Source of the DNA: Roseivirga ehrenbergii
GTDB taxonomy: Bacteria > Bacteroidota > Bacteroidia > Cytophagales > Cyclobacteriaceae
Length of the DNA stretch: 64,000 bases
Assembly: GCF_001593005.1 (NCBI RefSeq)
Contig: NZ_LQZQ01000049.1
Span: forward strand, 248,001-312,000
Reading direction: 5' to 3'
Positions 1 to 9,922 of this stretch are shown piece after piece (position 1 is the first letter of the stretch; each line of letters opens with the position of its first letter). The notes under the pieces are model-generated. The model searched no databases, was not told where the DNA came from, and was given only the letters and a program-made list of their open reading frames with translations. A program made the position numbers and the translations under genes.

Positions 1-943
1 GAATACCTAATAACCTATAATACAAATCTTCTCTGAAAGTGCCGTTTTTAACTTCTTCTGCTAGGTTTTTATGGGTGGCAACTAAAATTCTAACATCAAA
101 TTTCACCGATTCATTTCCGCCAATACGGTTCAGTTCTCTTTCTTGTATAACCCTCAGTAGTTTGGCCTGAAGGTTAATGTCCATTTCACCAATTTCATCT
201 AAGAAAATAGTGCCGCCATCTGCCTCTTCAAATTTCCCTTTTCTGCGTGCCATAGCACCTGTAAAAGCACCTTTTTCATGGCCAAATAATTCGCTTTCAA
301 TAAGGTTGTCTGGAATAGCGGCAATGTTTACGGCTACAAATGGTTTTCCTTTTCGAGCAGAATTGTAGTGAATGGCTTTTGCAATTACTTCTTTTCCAGT
401 TCCTGTCTCACCAGTAATAGAAACGGTTATGTTGGTTTTTATGGCTTTGGCCAAAAGCTTAAATACGCTTTGGATGGCCTTGCTTTCACCAATAATACTT
501 TTTTCAAATTCGTATTTTTCACCAATTTCTTCGCGAAGCTGAATAATTTCTTCCTTTAATGAGGCGTTTTTCTTAGCATTATTAATCGCATTGAGAAGCC
601 TGTCTTTGGTTTCTTCGTCTTTAGTAATGTAATCATAGGCGCCTACTTTTAACAAGCCAACAGCCGTATTAATATCCTCTTGAGAGGACACTACAATCAC
701 ATTTGTTTCTGAATTATTTCTTTTAATGGCTTTTAGAACCTCGTTTCCTGTCATATCGGGTAGTGAGTAATCAAGGGTCACTACTGAAGGATCCTCATTT
801 AGGTGAGCAATGCAATCTTTTCCATTGGAAAATACTTTAACCACATGGTCTGGGTTTAACTCAGCGATGTACCTAAGCATCTTCTGATAGACTGGGTCAT
901 CTTCTACAATAAAGATTTTTACTGGTTCTGGTATATATTCCAT
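1..943 (-). CDS. Sigma-54-dependent response regulator, NtrC family (C-terminus cut by window edge)
   Basis: Two-component transcription activator of sigma-54 promoters; 314 residues are present. The receiver domain (about 1-120) has the acidic pocket VEDD, the phospho-acceptor Asp58 (TLDYSLP) and the conserved ITKD lysine. The AAA+ domain shows Walker A GETGTGKE (178-185), the sigma-54 contact loop GAFTGA (225-230), Walker B GGTIFLDE (243-250) and an arginine-finger region TFREDLYYR. The reading frame runs off the left edge, so the C-terminal DNA-binding domain is not seen. The ATG at 943 gives a start typical for the family. Its target genes and sensor kinase cannot be inferred from this window. 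Confidence 0.93.
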   Translation of the reverse strand, partial: MEYIPEPVKIFIVEDDPVYQKMLRYIAELNPDHVVKVFSNGKDCIAHLNEDPSVVTLDYSLPDMTGNEVLKAIKRNNSETNVIVVSSQEDINTAVGLLKVGAYDYITKDEETKDRLLNAINNAKKNASLKEEIIQLREEIGEKYEFEKSIIGESKAIQSVFKLLAKAIKTNITVSITGETGTGKEVIAKAIHYNSARKGKPFVAVNIAAIPDNLIESELFGHEKGAFTGAMARRKGKFEEADGGTIFLDEIGEMDINLQAKLLRVIQERELNRIGGNESVKFDVRILVATHKNLAEEVKNGTFREDLYYRLLGI

Positions 944-1030
944 TAAAAAGTATGGCTGACGAGTATCGCGAAGATATTAATTAAATAGGCCTAAAAAAAG
1001 CACCTAGGATAGGTTTAGTAAATACTGATT

Positions 1031-2329
1031 TTATGCAAGTGCAGCTTTGTAGGTATCAAGGGCTCTTTGTCGGGCAAACTTATGGTCAACCATTGGTTTT
1101 GGATACTTTGAAGTGCCAAATTCGGGCACCCATTTTTTAATGTATTTTAATTCTGGGTCGAATTTTTTGGTTTGTGATTCTGGGTTGAAAATACGGAAAT
1201 AGGGTTGGGCATCGGTACCTGTTCCTGCTGCCCATTGCCAGCCGCCATTGTTTGAGGCTAAATCAAAATCGAGCAATTTTTCGGCAAAGTAGGCTTCGCC
1301 CCAGCGCCAATCTATCAGTAGGTGTTTAGTGAGAAAACTCGCTACAATCATTCTTACCCTGTTGTGCATAAACCCCGTTTGATTTAGTTGTCTCATGCCA
1401 GCATCAACGATGGGGTAACCAGTGTTTCCGGTACACCATTTTTCGTAACCTTCTTCATCTTGCAACCAAGGAATGTGGTCATATTGGGTCTTAAATGCAT
1501 TATTCACCACGTGGGGGTTATTGGCTAATATCATTGCATAAAAATCTCTCCAGATCAGTTCGTTAAGAAAGGTTTTGTTAATGCTTTCGGCTTTTTGTGC
1601 CAATTGCCTAATACTTATGGTGCCAAATCTTAAATGAATACCTAAACGCGAAGTGGCATCTTGGGCTGGGAAGTCCCTTAACTCATCATATTTTTTTATC
1701 AGTTCTTCTTTCAGGCTGTCTGAGGGTATGTTGATTTCTGTTTTCTGAAAACCTATTTCTTTTAACGAATGGATTTCTGCTTGCTCAGTAGAGAACCAAT
1801 TTTCGGAGTTCAGGCCATTGGGTAATATGGTTGGTTTGTTCGTTGTGTATTTTTCTAGCCAGGCCTTACTGTAAGGGGTGAAAACTTTGTAGAATGTACC
1901 GCTTCCAGATACAATTTCTTCTTTCTCAAAAATCACATGGTCTTTAAATGTGAAAAAACCGATTCCTTTTTCTTTTAAGAAGGATTCTATCTCTTTATCT
2001 CTTTCTTTAGCATAGGGCTCATAGTCTCTATTTGTATAAACCGACTCGATTTCATACTCATCTGTAAGTGCCTTGTACGCATCAATAGGAGTAGAGTAGA
2101 ATGTTTTTAGTCTTGCTCCTTTTGCACCTAATTTGTTATTCATTTCAGCAATGGTATTCTGAATAAATTCTACTCTCGCATCTCGCTTGTTCTCTAGCTC
2201 ATCGAGAATGTTTTTGTCAAAAATAAAGATGGGGAGTAGAGGAAGGTTTTCTTTGAGAGCGTAATAAAGTGCTGTATTGTCTTCAAAACGTAGGTCTCTT
2301 CTGAACCAGAATACATTGATTTTCGGCAT
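1031..2329 (-). CDS. phr: Deoxyribodipyrimidine photolyase, class I (cryptochrome/photolyase family)
   Basis: Blue-light-driven repair of cyclobutane pyrimidine dimers. The 432-residue protein has the usual length. The N-terminal alpha/beta domain starts with FWFRRDLRFEDNTAL, a typical photolyase opening. The C-terminal FAD domain has LIWRDFYAMIL, then MHNRVRMIVASFLTK, then NNGGWQWAAGTGTDAQPYFR, which form the flavin and lesion pocket of the family. It lies 41 bp downstream of tamB on the same strand and may be co-transcribed. Photolyase versus 6-4 photolyase or cryptochrome cannot be proven, but the WQWAAGTGTD and FRIFNP signatures fit bacterial CPD class I enzymes. Confidence 0.93.
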   Translation of the reverse strand: MPKINVFWFRRDLRFEDNTALYYALKENLPLLPIFIFDKNILDELENKRDARVEFIQNTIAEMNNKLGAKGARLKTFYSTPIDAYKALTDEYEIESVYTNRDYEPYAKERDKEIESFLKEKGIGFFTFKDHVIFEKEEIVSGSGTFYKVFTPYSKAWLEKYTTNKPTILPNGLNSENWFSTEQAEIHSLKEIGFQKTEINIPSDSLKEELIKKYDELRDFPAQDATSRLGIHLRFGTISIRQLAQKAESINKTFLNELIWRDFYAMILANNPHVVNNAFKTQYDHIPWLQDEEGYEKWCTGNTGYPIVDAGMRQLNQTGFMHNRVRMIVASFLTKHLLIDWRWGEAYFAEKLLDFDLASNNGGWQWAAGTGTDAQPYFRIFNPESQTKKFDPELKYIKKWVPEFGTSKYPKPMVDHKFARQRALDTYKAALA

Positions 2330-2370
2330 GAGTAACTTAGAGTTTGGAAAAATAACCGAGCAGAAGGTGA

Positions 2371-5300
2371 TTAGTTCGAGCTGTTGCCTGAATTATTTTC
2401 TTCTTCCTTTTTGGCTATATTTTCTTCTCGTCTCTTTTTACGCTTTCTATCTACACCAGTGAAAAACTCTCTTAAACTATTAAAACTGCTTGATTGAGTA
2501 ATGCTGGCGCCACTGGTTTGGGTAGTTCCGCCTGAAACAGCGGTTACCAAGTTGTAATTACTTCTAGAGTATACTTTTACTTTGTAACGTCCATCAGAAG
2601 TTAGTAAATACTCTGCCGTCCAGTCGCCAGCAATGCTATTAATATCTGTAGCATAGCTGTCTGAGTCAACTTGGTTTGTGAGTCCGCCTTCGCGCGTTAC
2701 TCTCAAGCGGCCATTCAGAAAAGTGTATGATAATCGCAATTGGAAAGTGTTATAAGCATTTTGGTCTAACGAGGCCAAATCGAAATCTATTTCTAGGTTT
2801 TCATCTAACTGAGCTACTAACTGACTTAATTGATTCGAAAGAAGTTGACTCACATTTTGCGAGGCAGTTTGCCCTCCAATATTCAGCGTATTACTGTCAG
2901 AGAAATTATTGAGTACAATTACATTTACTACTTGCCGGGTCAGTTCTTGTTCATCACTGGCCAGTCGGTTTTTAAAAGCGTTTAGAGCAGTCTGTAATTC
3001 AAAATCTTGTGCATTCACTTCTGAGAAATCAATGTCAAAACCGATTTCAGGAGAGAGTAAAGGGCCATTCAGTCGCAAAAGTACCTTGGTGGGGTACCTT
3101 CTGTTGGCTACATTAGAGTTCTCATCGTCAAAGCCGGTTTGCTTTAAAATAGGGGCTAATGATGTGTTTTGCGAATAAGAGGCGTTAATGTCCATGATGC
3201 CGGTATAAGGATCGCCAGACCAAGTAATTCTGCTTGGTTGTTCAATATCAAACTCTTTGGTGATAATATTGTACAAAGAGAAATTGTAAGCTCCTTCGGT
3301 AATATTTAGACCACCCGTCATTTGAAAATCTCCTTGGGTATCAATTTGCAGCCTAAGTTGGCCATTACCTCGACCTCTAATAATATCTCCTGTTTTCGGA
3401 TCAATGATGATTTCCGTGTAAGCGTCTGGTGTAACATTAATATTCAAATCGAGCTTTAGGCCTTCGATTTTCATTTTATCCACTTCGTCACCGCTCGAAT
3501 TATAGGTTTGAGTGGTGTCAGTTAAGTTGATGAAGTTGATGTAATCAACAGAGGTGTCATCAACCCCTTCACTTATTGGGATATAAATTTGGGTGTTCGG
3601 GCTTGTGGTAACATCTGCATTAATAGTAAGGTTGCTGGCCGCCCCTCTAAGGTTTACTGTTCCTGAAGCGTAGGCGTTACCGTAATACAGATCGCCATTG
3701 TCGATGGTTGTATTTAGTACTTGAAACCTGTCAAGGTTTCCGTAGAGGTCAAGGCTGAAATCGCGGAAAGAGGTATGCCTTACTTCACCACCAAATTGAG
3801 CTGGGTTTCCATTAATGTCTAAGAAGTCTAATTCGGAAAGTGATATAAGATTTTTATCGAATTTCACTCCACCACCAAACATATATTGGGTGTTTAAATA
3901 ATTGATTTTTATTCCACCGTTTTTAATGGTGCCGTTGCCTCTAATCAAGGGGTCTGAAACGGTTCCGCCAACGGTTAGTTTCCCACTAATTGTTCCTCCT
4001 ATTTTAGTGAAGTAATCTTCAATATAAGGTTCTCCAATATTGAGGTTGGCTTCGTTGAGTACTAGATCCAAATCCAGTTGATTTGTGGTTCTTGTCGGGT
4101 AAAAATCACCTTCAAGTTGAATGATTTTTTTACCCAGTCGGTCAACAATCATATTGATGTCAAATTTTCTATTGAAGTCATTCCAAAGCAAAGCACCGCT
4201 TATATCGCCCACTAAAAACTCATCAATTTTAAACTCATTAATACTGACATCACCAAATATCAAGGGGTTATATAATAAGTTTTGAATGTTAATAGCACCA
4301 TTGACTTTCCCTGAATATGACTTAAGCGTAAGTGTATTTAAGTTTTCTACTTCAACATTCTCAAAGGCTATTTTCATACTCTCGGTACTGTCTTTAGATA
4401 CAGAAATATTGCCGTCTAAAGTGATCGACTGAGTGTCGTTATAGATGTCTAAATTCTGTATGCTAATATTGTTTTTACCAAAAACAACCACGTTGTCTTC
4501 GGTGATATTCCAAGTTTGGTCTAGTGCAATAATGTTTGATTCTTGAAACCTGAGTTCGGTTCTGTTTTCAAAGAAATCAATTCCAGCTCCTATTTCTGCA
4601 TAATTGCCGCTAGAGGTTTGTTCAATGTTTTGTCGTAATTCAATCCTTTTCCCATCCCAAACGGTCTCCAAAGTAAGAGCGTCTGTTTCTGAAGTGTTGG
4701 CATAAATTTGCTTCTTAGAATACAAATAACCCAAGGCCATAACTTTATCGGGGTCACGTAAACTGCTGGCATTAATATAGATTTCATTGTTTAAAAACGA
4801 GATGTTTGAATAAATAAGCGAGTCGATTTCCGCATTCAACTGAAAATCTTCGGTGTTCGAATTGTTGAACCGGCCATTCAACGAAGCATTTTTACCCACA
4901 TAAATAGCAGTATCGAAAAGTTGAATAATTGGATTGATATTGGGCAATTGTGCAGAGTAAGTAATATCAAAGGCTTGTGGACTTCGGCCATTTGTTTTCA
5001 AGTATTCAGGAATTTCATTGCTTCGGCTAGAGAAAACGAGTTTGTATTGGCCGTTGATGTTTTTTAGCTCCGTAATTAAAGTTGAAAACTCAAATTGGCC
5101 ATCCATATTAATGTTGAAATAATCAGAGTTAAACCTTACACTTCTATTTCTGGCGCTACGCTGTGATGAAAAGAAAACAGAATCAACCAAAATATCTTTA
5201 CTTCCATATTTGAGGTAGGTATCGGTAAGATGGAAATTACCCAACAGGCTGTCGAGTTTAACTCCTTCGAAATCGAGATTAAAATCGGAGGCAACAAAGA

Positions 5301-6933
5301 GTTCGTCTTCAGTTAGGTTGATTGCGGTCAAATCGGCACGAGACAACCGCCCATTAATTTTGAATAGTCTTTTGTTATTTCTTAAATCTACAGAACCTGT
5401 TGCTGTGAAAATCATATTAGGATCGTCAACAGCGATTTCCCCAGAGAAAAAGGACTGTGCAAATGTTCCGTTGGTGGTAATGTTCACATATTCATAGCCC
5501 AAAATGCCAATTTTACTCACTTTTGCATCGAGTTTGAAATTGGCTTGCTCAAGCGTAAAGCCTTCACCTTCAACACTTCCATTTAAATTTACTTTCTGAA
5601 AAACGCTGTCTTCCGTAAGTATGCCAACGTTAAAATCTTGTAACTCTAGTCGGCCGCTGTATGAGGCAAGTTTGTTTTCTGGTAAGGTAATTTGAACGTT
5701 TGGTTTAACGTAGCCTAGAGCCGTTCTAAACTCACCATCTGCAACAAAATCGTTAATCAGGCCATCATACTGACCATTTAGTTTGACCAACCCAAGCTTA
5801 TTGGAGATTTTAAAAGTACGGTCGTTGATAAACTGCCTTAGATCGGTAGCTTTCAAGAATGAGTCGTCCAAATCGATGTCGAAAATAGTTTCATTAATAT
5901 TGGGCAATCCCTCTATATCTAGTCGGCCATTTAGTTTAGAATACTCTCCAAAAGAAATAGCGAAGTCATCAGAGTAGAATGAATTCACTTTCCCCTGAAA
6001 ACGACCACTAATTTCTATCTCTTGATCATATTGCTTGAATTCGGGCACAAAAAAACTGAGTTCATCAGAATGCAAAACTGAATTTTCGAAATTGGCATTA
6101 ATATCTACCTCGGTTACAAATTCACTCATGGCCGAAGGATCTTCAAAGTTGAAAACAATCGAGTCTTTGATATGACTTTTTCCCATCAGAAGATCAAGAT
6201 TAATAAAAGCCATTTTCTTTTGAGAGGTCTGAAAAATGGTTTCTAGCTTATCTATTTTTAAGCCCGAAGCTTGGTCTTCGGCAGTTAAAAACTGGACATT
6301 AATTTCAAAATCGCCACCAACGGATTCTAAGTTGCGAATATCGGTTCTTAAGTTTTTTAGGGTGAAATGGTTGTAGTCAAAGCCATCAGCGATAGAATCC
6401 TTTCTAGAGTCAGAAAGGCTAAATTCCGAATTGAGGAGGGTAACCTTATCAATAGAAAATACACTGAGGTTTGTCGTGTCAAGATTAGAAGATGAAGTCA
6501 GATCGGTGATTTTTGCCACCCAATTGTCAATGTTCAATCCGCTGTTTCCCTCGTTTCTTAAGTTTACCGAAGCCTTGTTCAACCATGCTTCATTGATTAA
6601 AATATCCTTTCCGCCAATCAGTTCTTTCAGCTTAAAAGAGATAACGACCTCACGCACATCTATCATTTTCTCGTTATGCTGATCGTAAACCGTTAAGTCA
6701 TCAATTGTAACAGAATTGAACCATCGAATATTTGTATAACCAATTTCGGAACGATAACCTGTGTTTTCGGTTAAGTAGTCTGCGGCCTTATCTGCCAAGT
6801 AATTCTGAACCGGTGGAAGGTGGATTAACCCAATAACAATAAATAATAGAATGATTGGCGAAAGGCACAACCATATTATTGATTTGACTATCCGTTTTTT
6901 AATAACTTGCGATCTTTTAATTTTCTCTGTCAA
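2371..6933 (-). CDS. tamB: Translocation/assembly module TamB (DUF490 domain protein)
   Basis: A 1,520-residue AsmA/TamB-like protein that should span the periplasm from an inner-membrane anchor and, with a BamA/TamA-type protein, support outer-membrane protein or lipid transport. There is one N-terminal membrane helix (about 17-38, rich in L/I/V), followed by a very long beta-rich body with repeated IxGxxxI-type strands. The C-terminal DUF490 region is at about 1,100-1,450, with a Lys/Arg/Glu-rich tail. The start is a TTG at 6933 preceded by a strong GGAGGTG ribosome binding site (about 6937-6943). No ATG fits, because the membrane helix begins 16 residues later. The start codon overlaps the divergent tsaD ATG by one base. 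No tamA is seen in the window. Confidence 0.88.
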   Translation of the reverse strand: MTEKIKRSQVIKKRIVKSIIWLCLSPIILLFIVIGLIHLPPVQNYLADKAADYLTENTGYRSEIGYTNIRWFNSVTIDDLTVYDQHNEKMIDVREVVISFKLKELIGGKDILINEAWLNKASVNLRNEGNSGLNIDNWVAKITDLTSSSNLDTTNLSVFSIDKVTLLNSEFSLSDSRKDSIADGFDYNHFTLKNLRTDIRNLESVGGDFEINVQFLTAEDQASGLKIDKLETIFQTSQKKMAFINLDLLMGKSHIKDSIVFNFEDPSAMSEFVTEVDINANFENSVLHSDELSFFVPEFKQYDQEIEISGRFQGKVNSFYSDDFAISFGEYSKLNGRLDIEGLPNINETIFDIDLDDSFLKATDLRQFINDRTFKISNKLGLVKLNGQYDGLINDFVADGEFRTALGYVKPNVQITLPENKLASYSGRLELQDFNVGILTEDSVFQKVNLNGSVEGEGFTLEQANFKLDAKVSKIGILGYEYVNITTNGTFAQSFFSGEIAVDDPNMIFTATGSVDLRNNKRLFKINGRLSRADLTAINLTEDELFVASDFNLDFEGVKLDSLLGNFHLTDTYLKYGSKDILVDSVFFSSQRSARNRSVRFNSDYFNINMDGQFEFSTLITELKNINGQYKLVFSSRSNEIPEYLKTNGRSPQAFDITYSAQLPNINPIIQLFDTAIYVGKNASLNGRFNNSNTEDFQLNAEIDSLIYSNISFLNNEIYINASSLRDPDKVMALGYLYSKKQIYANTSETDALTLETVWDGKRIELRQNIEQTSSGNYAEIGAGIDFFENRTELRFQESNIIALDQTWNITEDNVVVFGKNNISIQNLDIYNDTQSITLDGNISVSKDSTESMKIAFENVEVENLNTLTLKSYSGKVNGAINIQNLLYNPLIFGDVSINEFKIDEFLVGDISGALLWNDFNRKFDINMIVDRLGKKIIQLEGDFYPTRTTNQLDLDLVLNEANLNIGEPYIEDYFTKIGGTISGKLTVGGTVSDPLIRGNGTIKNGGIKINYLNTQYMFGGGVKFDKNLISLSELDFLDINGNPAQFGGEVRHTSFRDFSLDLYGNLDRFQVLNTTIDNGDLYYGNAYASGTVNLRGAASNLTINADVTTSPNTQIYIPISEGVDDTSVDYINFINLTDTTQTYNSSGDEVDKMKIEGLKLDLNINVTPDAYTEIIIDPKTGDIIRGRGNGQLRLQIDTQGDFQMTGGLNITEGAYNFSLYNIITKEFDIEQPSRITWSGDPYTGIMDINASYSQNTSLAPILKQTGFDDENSNVANRRYPTKVLLRLNGPLLSPEIGFDIDFSEVNAQDFELQTALNAFKNRLASDEQELTRQVVNVIVLNNFSDSNTLNIGGQTASQNVSQLLSNQLSQLVAQLDENLEIDFDLASLDQNAYNTFQLRLSYTFLNGRLRVTREGGLTNQVDSDSYATDINSIAGDWTAEYLLTSDGRYKVKVYSRSNYNLVTAVSGGTTQTSGASITQSSSFNSLREFFTGVDRKRKKRREENIAKKEEENNSGNSSN

Positions 6934-7946
6934 TGCCCACCTCCGATATCAAAATACTGGCCCTTGAATCTTCTTGCGATGAAACTTCTGCAGCTATTGT
7001 AGATAACGGCAAAGTACTTAATAATATAATCGCTACACAATCTGTCCATGGAAATTATGGTGGAGTTGTGCCCGAATTAGCATCACGCGCTCATCAGCAG
7101 AATATTGTGCCTGTAGTAGACCAAGCACTCAAAAATGCAGCCATAGATAAAACGAGTTTGTCGGCAATTGCTTTTACCCGTGGACCAGGGCTTTTAGGAG
7201 CGCTATTGGTAGGCACTTCGTTTGCCAAATCAATGGCCTTGGCCTTGAATATTCCTTTGATTGAAGTGAACCACATGCAAGCCCACATTTTGGCGCACTT
7301 TATTGACGATCCGAAGCCAGAATTTCCTTTCCTGTGCTTAACTGTAAGTGGAGGCCATACTCAAATTGTATTGGTGAAAAGCTATTTAGATATGGAAATT
7401 GTGGGAGAAACTCGCGATGACGCAGTAGGAGAGGCTTTTGATAAATCGGCTAAACTTTTAGGCTTAAGTTACCCTGGTGGACCGCTAATTGATAAATATG
7501 CACAGTTGGGCGACCCGCATCGTTTTGCCCTTCCACAAACTGAAATGCCTGGTTTAGAATATTCTTTTAGCGGAATTAAAACAGGAATCCTTTATTTCTT
7601 GAGAGATGAGCTTAAAAAGAATGAGAATTTTATTGATGAAAACCTTAACGACATCTGTGCGAGCATTCAACATACACTTGTTGAAATGCTTTTACAGAAA
7701 CTGAGAAAAGCGGCTCGTCAGTTTAATATTAAAAACATTGCGTTGGCTGGTGGCGTATCGGCCAATAGTGGTTTAAGAAATGGGTTGAACCAGATGGCGG
7801 AAAAAGAAGACTGGAAAGTTTTTGTGCCTGCTTTTGAATATTGTACCGATAATGCGGCTATGATTGGAATGGCTGCGCATTATAAATATTTAGCAGGAGA
7901 ATTCACCACCCAAGAGGTAAGTGCTTTGCCACGAATGAAATTTTAG
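6933..7946 (+). CDS. tsaD: tRNA N6-adenosine threonylcarbamoyltransferase TsaD
   Basis: Catalyses the final transfer of threonylcarbamoyl to A37 of ANN-decoding tRNAs (t6A), in the cytoplasm with TsaB and TsaE. The protein is 337 residues, normal for the family. It opens with LALESSCDETSAA, has the metal-binding HMQAH (His114/His118), SGGHTQIVLV, and the C-terminal ALAGGVSANSGLR and YCTDNAAMIG motifs. It heads a rightward run of genes; the next gene starts 7 bp after its stop. Its 5' end lies against the divergent tamB, so each gene's upstream signals must lie inside the other's coding sequence. Confidence 0.97.
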   Translation: MPTSDIKILALESSCDETSAAIVDNGKVLNNIIATQSVHGNYGGVVPELASRAHQQNIVPVVDQALKNAAIDKTSLSAIAFTRGPGLLGALLVGTSFAKSMALALNIPLIEVNHMQAHILAHFIDDPKPEFPFLCLTVSGGHTQIVLVKSYLDMEIVGETRDDAVGEAFDKSAKLLGLSYPGGPLIDKYAQLGDPHRFALPQTEMPGLEYSFSGIKTGILYFLRDELKKNENFIDENLNDICASIQHTLVEMLLQKLRKAARQFNIKNIALAGGVSANSGLRNGLNQMAEKEDWKVFVPAFEYCTDNAAMIGMAAHYKYLAGEFTTQEVSALPRMKF

Positions 7947-7953
7947 AAGAAAT

Positions 7954-8274
7954 ATGAAATCAGATTTCGAACAACTGATTGTTGCTAAGAATTATATAGC
8001 TGTGCTTCAAAAAGAAAATGAGGCACTAAAAGCAGAAGTGGAAAACCAGTTTAAAATGCGAAAAAAACTGGAAGCAGCACTAAAAGCAGAAAAGGAGCTG
8101 AAAGAGAAGATGACTCCTAAAGAGAAAATTCAGATTAAAGCTGATCTTTATGTAAGGCAGCAAAAGGAAAGTTTGGAATCATGCACCAATAAACTGCGCG
8201 ACTGCAGAAAGCTGACTAAACAACTTCAGGCTGAATTGATTAAGACTAAATTGGGTTTGGCCAATGGTAAATAA
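7954..8274 (+). CDS. Small charged coiled-coil protein, unknown function
   Basis: The protein has 106 residues and is almost entirely Lys/Glu-rich helix with heptad-like spacing (KENEALKAEVENQ, LEAALKAEKELKEK), so an alpha-helical coiled coil is likely. No signal peptide or membrane segment is seen. It begins 7 bp after tsaD and its end overlaps the next gene by 11 bp, so translational coupling within one operon is likely. It has two cysteines (CTNKLRDC). I do not recognise a named family. Its place between tRNA-modification and ribosome-rescue genes is the only hint to its role. Confidence 0.75.
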   Translation: MKSDFEQLIVAKNYIAVLQKENEALKAEVENQFKMRKKLEAALKAEKELKEKMTPKEKIQIKADLYVRQQKESLESCTNKLRDCRKLTKQLQAELIKTKLGLANGK

Positions 8275-8659
8275 GGTTGAAATTGGTACTGTTAAAATCC
8301 ACCGGTATATAGTTAAAAATACCGATGCCGCAACTTTTGATGCTGGCGAAGTACATCAAGTAATGAGTACTTTTGCCATAGCTAGAGAAATGGAGTGGTC
8401 TTCGCGTTTGTTTGCTTTAGAAATGAAAGAGGCAGACGAAGAAGGAATTGGTACTATGTTAGAGATTAAGCATGTTTCTCCTGCACTTTTTAATACGGAG
8501 CTGAATTTTAAAGCCAAACTGCTAGCAGTTGATAAAAACGAATTGATCTGTGAAATCGGAGTTTTAGATGGAGAGAGATTGGTTGCTACTGGTCGTACCG
8601 GACAGAAAATTTTAAAGAAAGATAAGTTGAACCAAATTTTTACTAGTTTAGAAAGATAG
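8264..8659 (+). CDS. Hotdog-fold thioesterase-like protein
   Basis: The 131-residue protein resembles the fluoroacetyl-CoA thioesterase/hotdog group. It has an HQVMSTFAIAREMEWSSRLF helix followed by strands ending in LEIKHVSPALFNTELNFKAKL and ELICEIGVLDGERLVATGRTGQ. In hotdog enzymes this last pattern is the long central strand and the following beta strand that form the acyl-CoA site. No transmembrane segment or signal is present. The start overlaps the preceding gene by 11 bp, and the stop directly abuts the smpB ATG. The substrate is unknown; the thioesterase assignment comes from pattern only. Confidence 0.65.
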   Translation: MVNKVEIGTVKIHRYIVKNTDAATFDAGEVHQVMSTFAIAREMEWSSRLFALEMKEADEEGIGTMLEIKHVSPALFNTELNFKAKLLAVDKNELICEIGVLDGERLVATGRTGQKILKKDKLNQIFTSLER

Positions 8660-9127
8660 ATGGCGAAGGATAAAAATAGGTTTTCGAACAACATTAATAT
8701 AAAGAATAGAAGGGCAAGCTATGAGTTTGAATTCATAGACAAATATGTGGCGGGTATGCAATTGCAAGGCACAGAAATTAAGTCTATCAGAGAAGGTAAG
8801 GTTCAATTACAAGATGCCTATTGCTATTTTAAAAATGGCGAATTGTATATTAAACAATTGCATATTGCCCAGTTTTCTGAAGGAAGCTATAATAACCATG
8901 TAACCGACAGAGAGCGAAAACTACTTTTAAATAAAAGGGAGTTGTCTAAACTAGAGTCGAAGCTTGACGAAAAAGGATTGTCTATTGTACCGCTAAGGTT
9001 ATTTATAACCGATAGGGGTTTTGCCAAAACAGAAATAGCCTTGGGCAAGGGTAAAAAACTTTTCGATAAGCGCGATTCAATAAAAGACAAAGATATTAAG
9101 AGGGACTTAGAACGTGTAAAATACTAA
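8660..9127 (+). CDS. smpB: SsrA-binding protein SmpB
   Basis: Binds tmRNA and delivers it to stalled ribosomes (trans-translation). The 155-residue length is normal. The core shows NRRASYEFEFIDKYVAGMQL, GTEIKSIREGKVQLQDAYC, then LYIKQLHIAQFSEGSYNNH, and the basic tail KGKKLFDKRDSIKDKDIKRD that inserts into the mRNA channel. It starts on the base after the preceding stop and its TAA overlaps the next ATG (TAATG), so translation is tightly coupled. The tmRNA gene itself is not in the window. Confidence 0.97.
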   Translation: MAKDKNRFSNNINIKNRRASYEFEFIDKYVAGMQLQGTEIKSIREGKVQLQDAYCYFKNGELYIKQLHIAQFSEGSYNNHVTDRERKLLLNKRELSKLESKLDEKGLSIVPLRLFITDRGFAKTEIALGKGKKLFDKRDSIKDKDIKRDLERVKY

Positions 9128-9921
9128 TGGAGCCTATTGATTACGGAATCTCACGTTTGAGTATTGTGCCAATTAGGGCAAAGGGATCAGATGCTTCTGA
9201 AATGATCTCTCAATTGTTGTTTGGCGAACATTATACTGTGTTGGAGGCATCTAAGAATAAGCAGTGGCTGCTTATTAAGAATGCTTTTGATGGCTATGAA
9301 GGCTGGATAGATGCCAAGCAGCATTATCGTATTTCTCAAGAATATTTCGAGCAAATTGATAATTCGGAATATAAAATATGTACCGATCTTACTTCACAAA
9401 TTCTTTATGGTAAAAGCGTGATTCATATCACTTTAGGTGCGGTTTTACCTATTTTGAATAATTCACTATTTATGGATCAGGAACGCTTTGCTTTTAATGG
9501 AGAGGCAAAGAGTATACACCAAAAATGGAGTGTTGATTTGACTCTAGAATTGGCTAAGAAATATTTAAACGCGCCCTATTTATGGGGTGGAACAACCCCA
9601 TTCGGAATTGATTGCTCAGGTTTTACCCAAATGGTGCTTAGGGTTGCAGGCTACCGAATGCCACGCGATTCCAAAGATCAAATTACCAAAGGAAAGGAAG
9701 TGAAGTTTACCGATGTGATGCCAGGCGATTTAGCCTTTTTTACCAATAAGGAAGGTAAAATGAATCATGTAGGATTGGTGTTAAGTCCAACCGAAATCAT
9801 TCACGCTTCGGGAAAAGTTAGGATTGATAAGTTAGATGATCAGGGCATTTTCTCTGTAGAACAAAATAATTACTCTCACCACTTATTTAAAATCAAGCGA
9901 ATATTGAGAGATTACACATGA
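9127..9921 (+). CDS. C40 family (NlpC/P60) cell-wall peptidase with SH3-like N-terminus
   Basis: Predicted gamma-D-Glu-diaminopimelate endopeptidase acting on peptidoglycan. The N-terminal half (1-130) holds two SH3b-like segments (SIVPIRAKGSDASEMISQL and QWLLIKNAFDGYEGWIDAKQ). The C-terminal NlpC/P60 domain has LWGGTTPFGIDCSGF with nucleophile Cys163, His214 in NHVGLVL, and His226 in HASGKVRID. No clear signal peptide is visible, so its export route is uncertain; Bacteroidota homologs of this short type often look cytoplasmic. The start overlaps the smpB stop, and the HNH gene begins one base after its stop. Confidence 0.9.
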   Translation: MEPIDYGISRLSIVPIRAKGSDASEMISQLLFGEHYTVLEASKNKQWLLIKNAFDGYEGWIDAKQHYRISQEYFEQIDNSEYKICTDLTSQILYGKSVIHITLGAVLPILNNSLFMDQERFAFNGEAKSIHQKWSVDLTLELAKKYLNAPYLWGGTTPFGIDCSGFTQMVLRVAGYRMPRDSKDQITKGKEVKFTDVMPGDLAFFTNKEGKMNHVGLVLSPTEIIHASGKVRIDKLDDQGIFSVEQNNYSHHLFKIKRILRDYT

Positions 9922-9922
9922 C

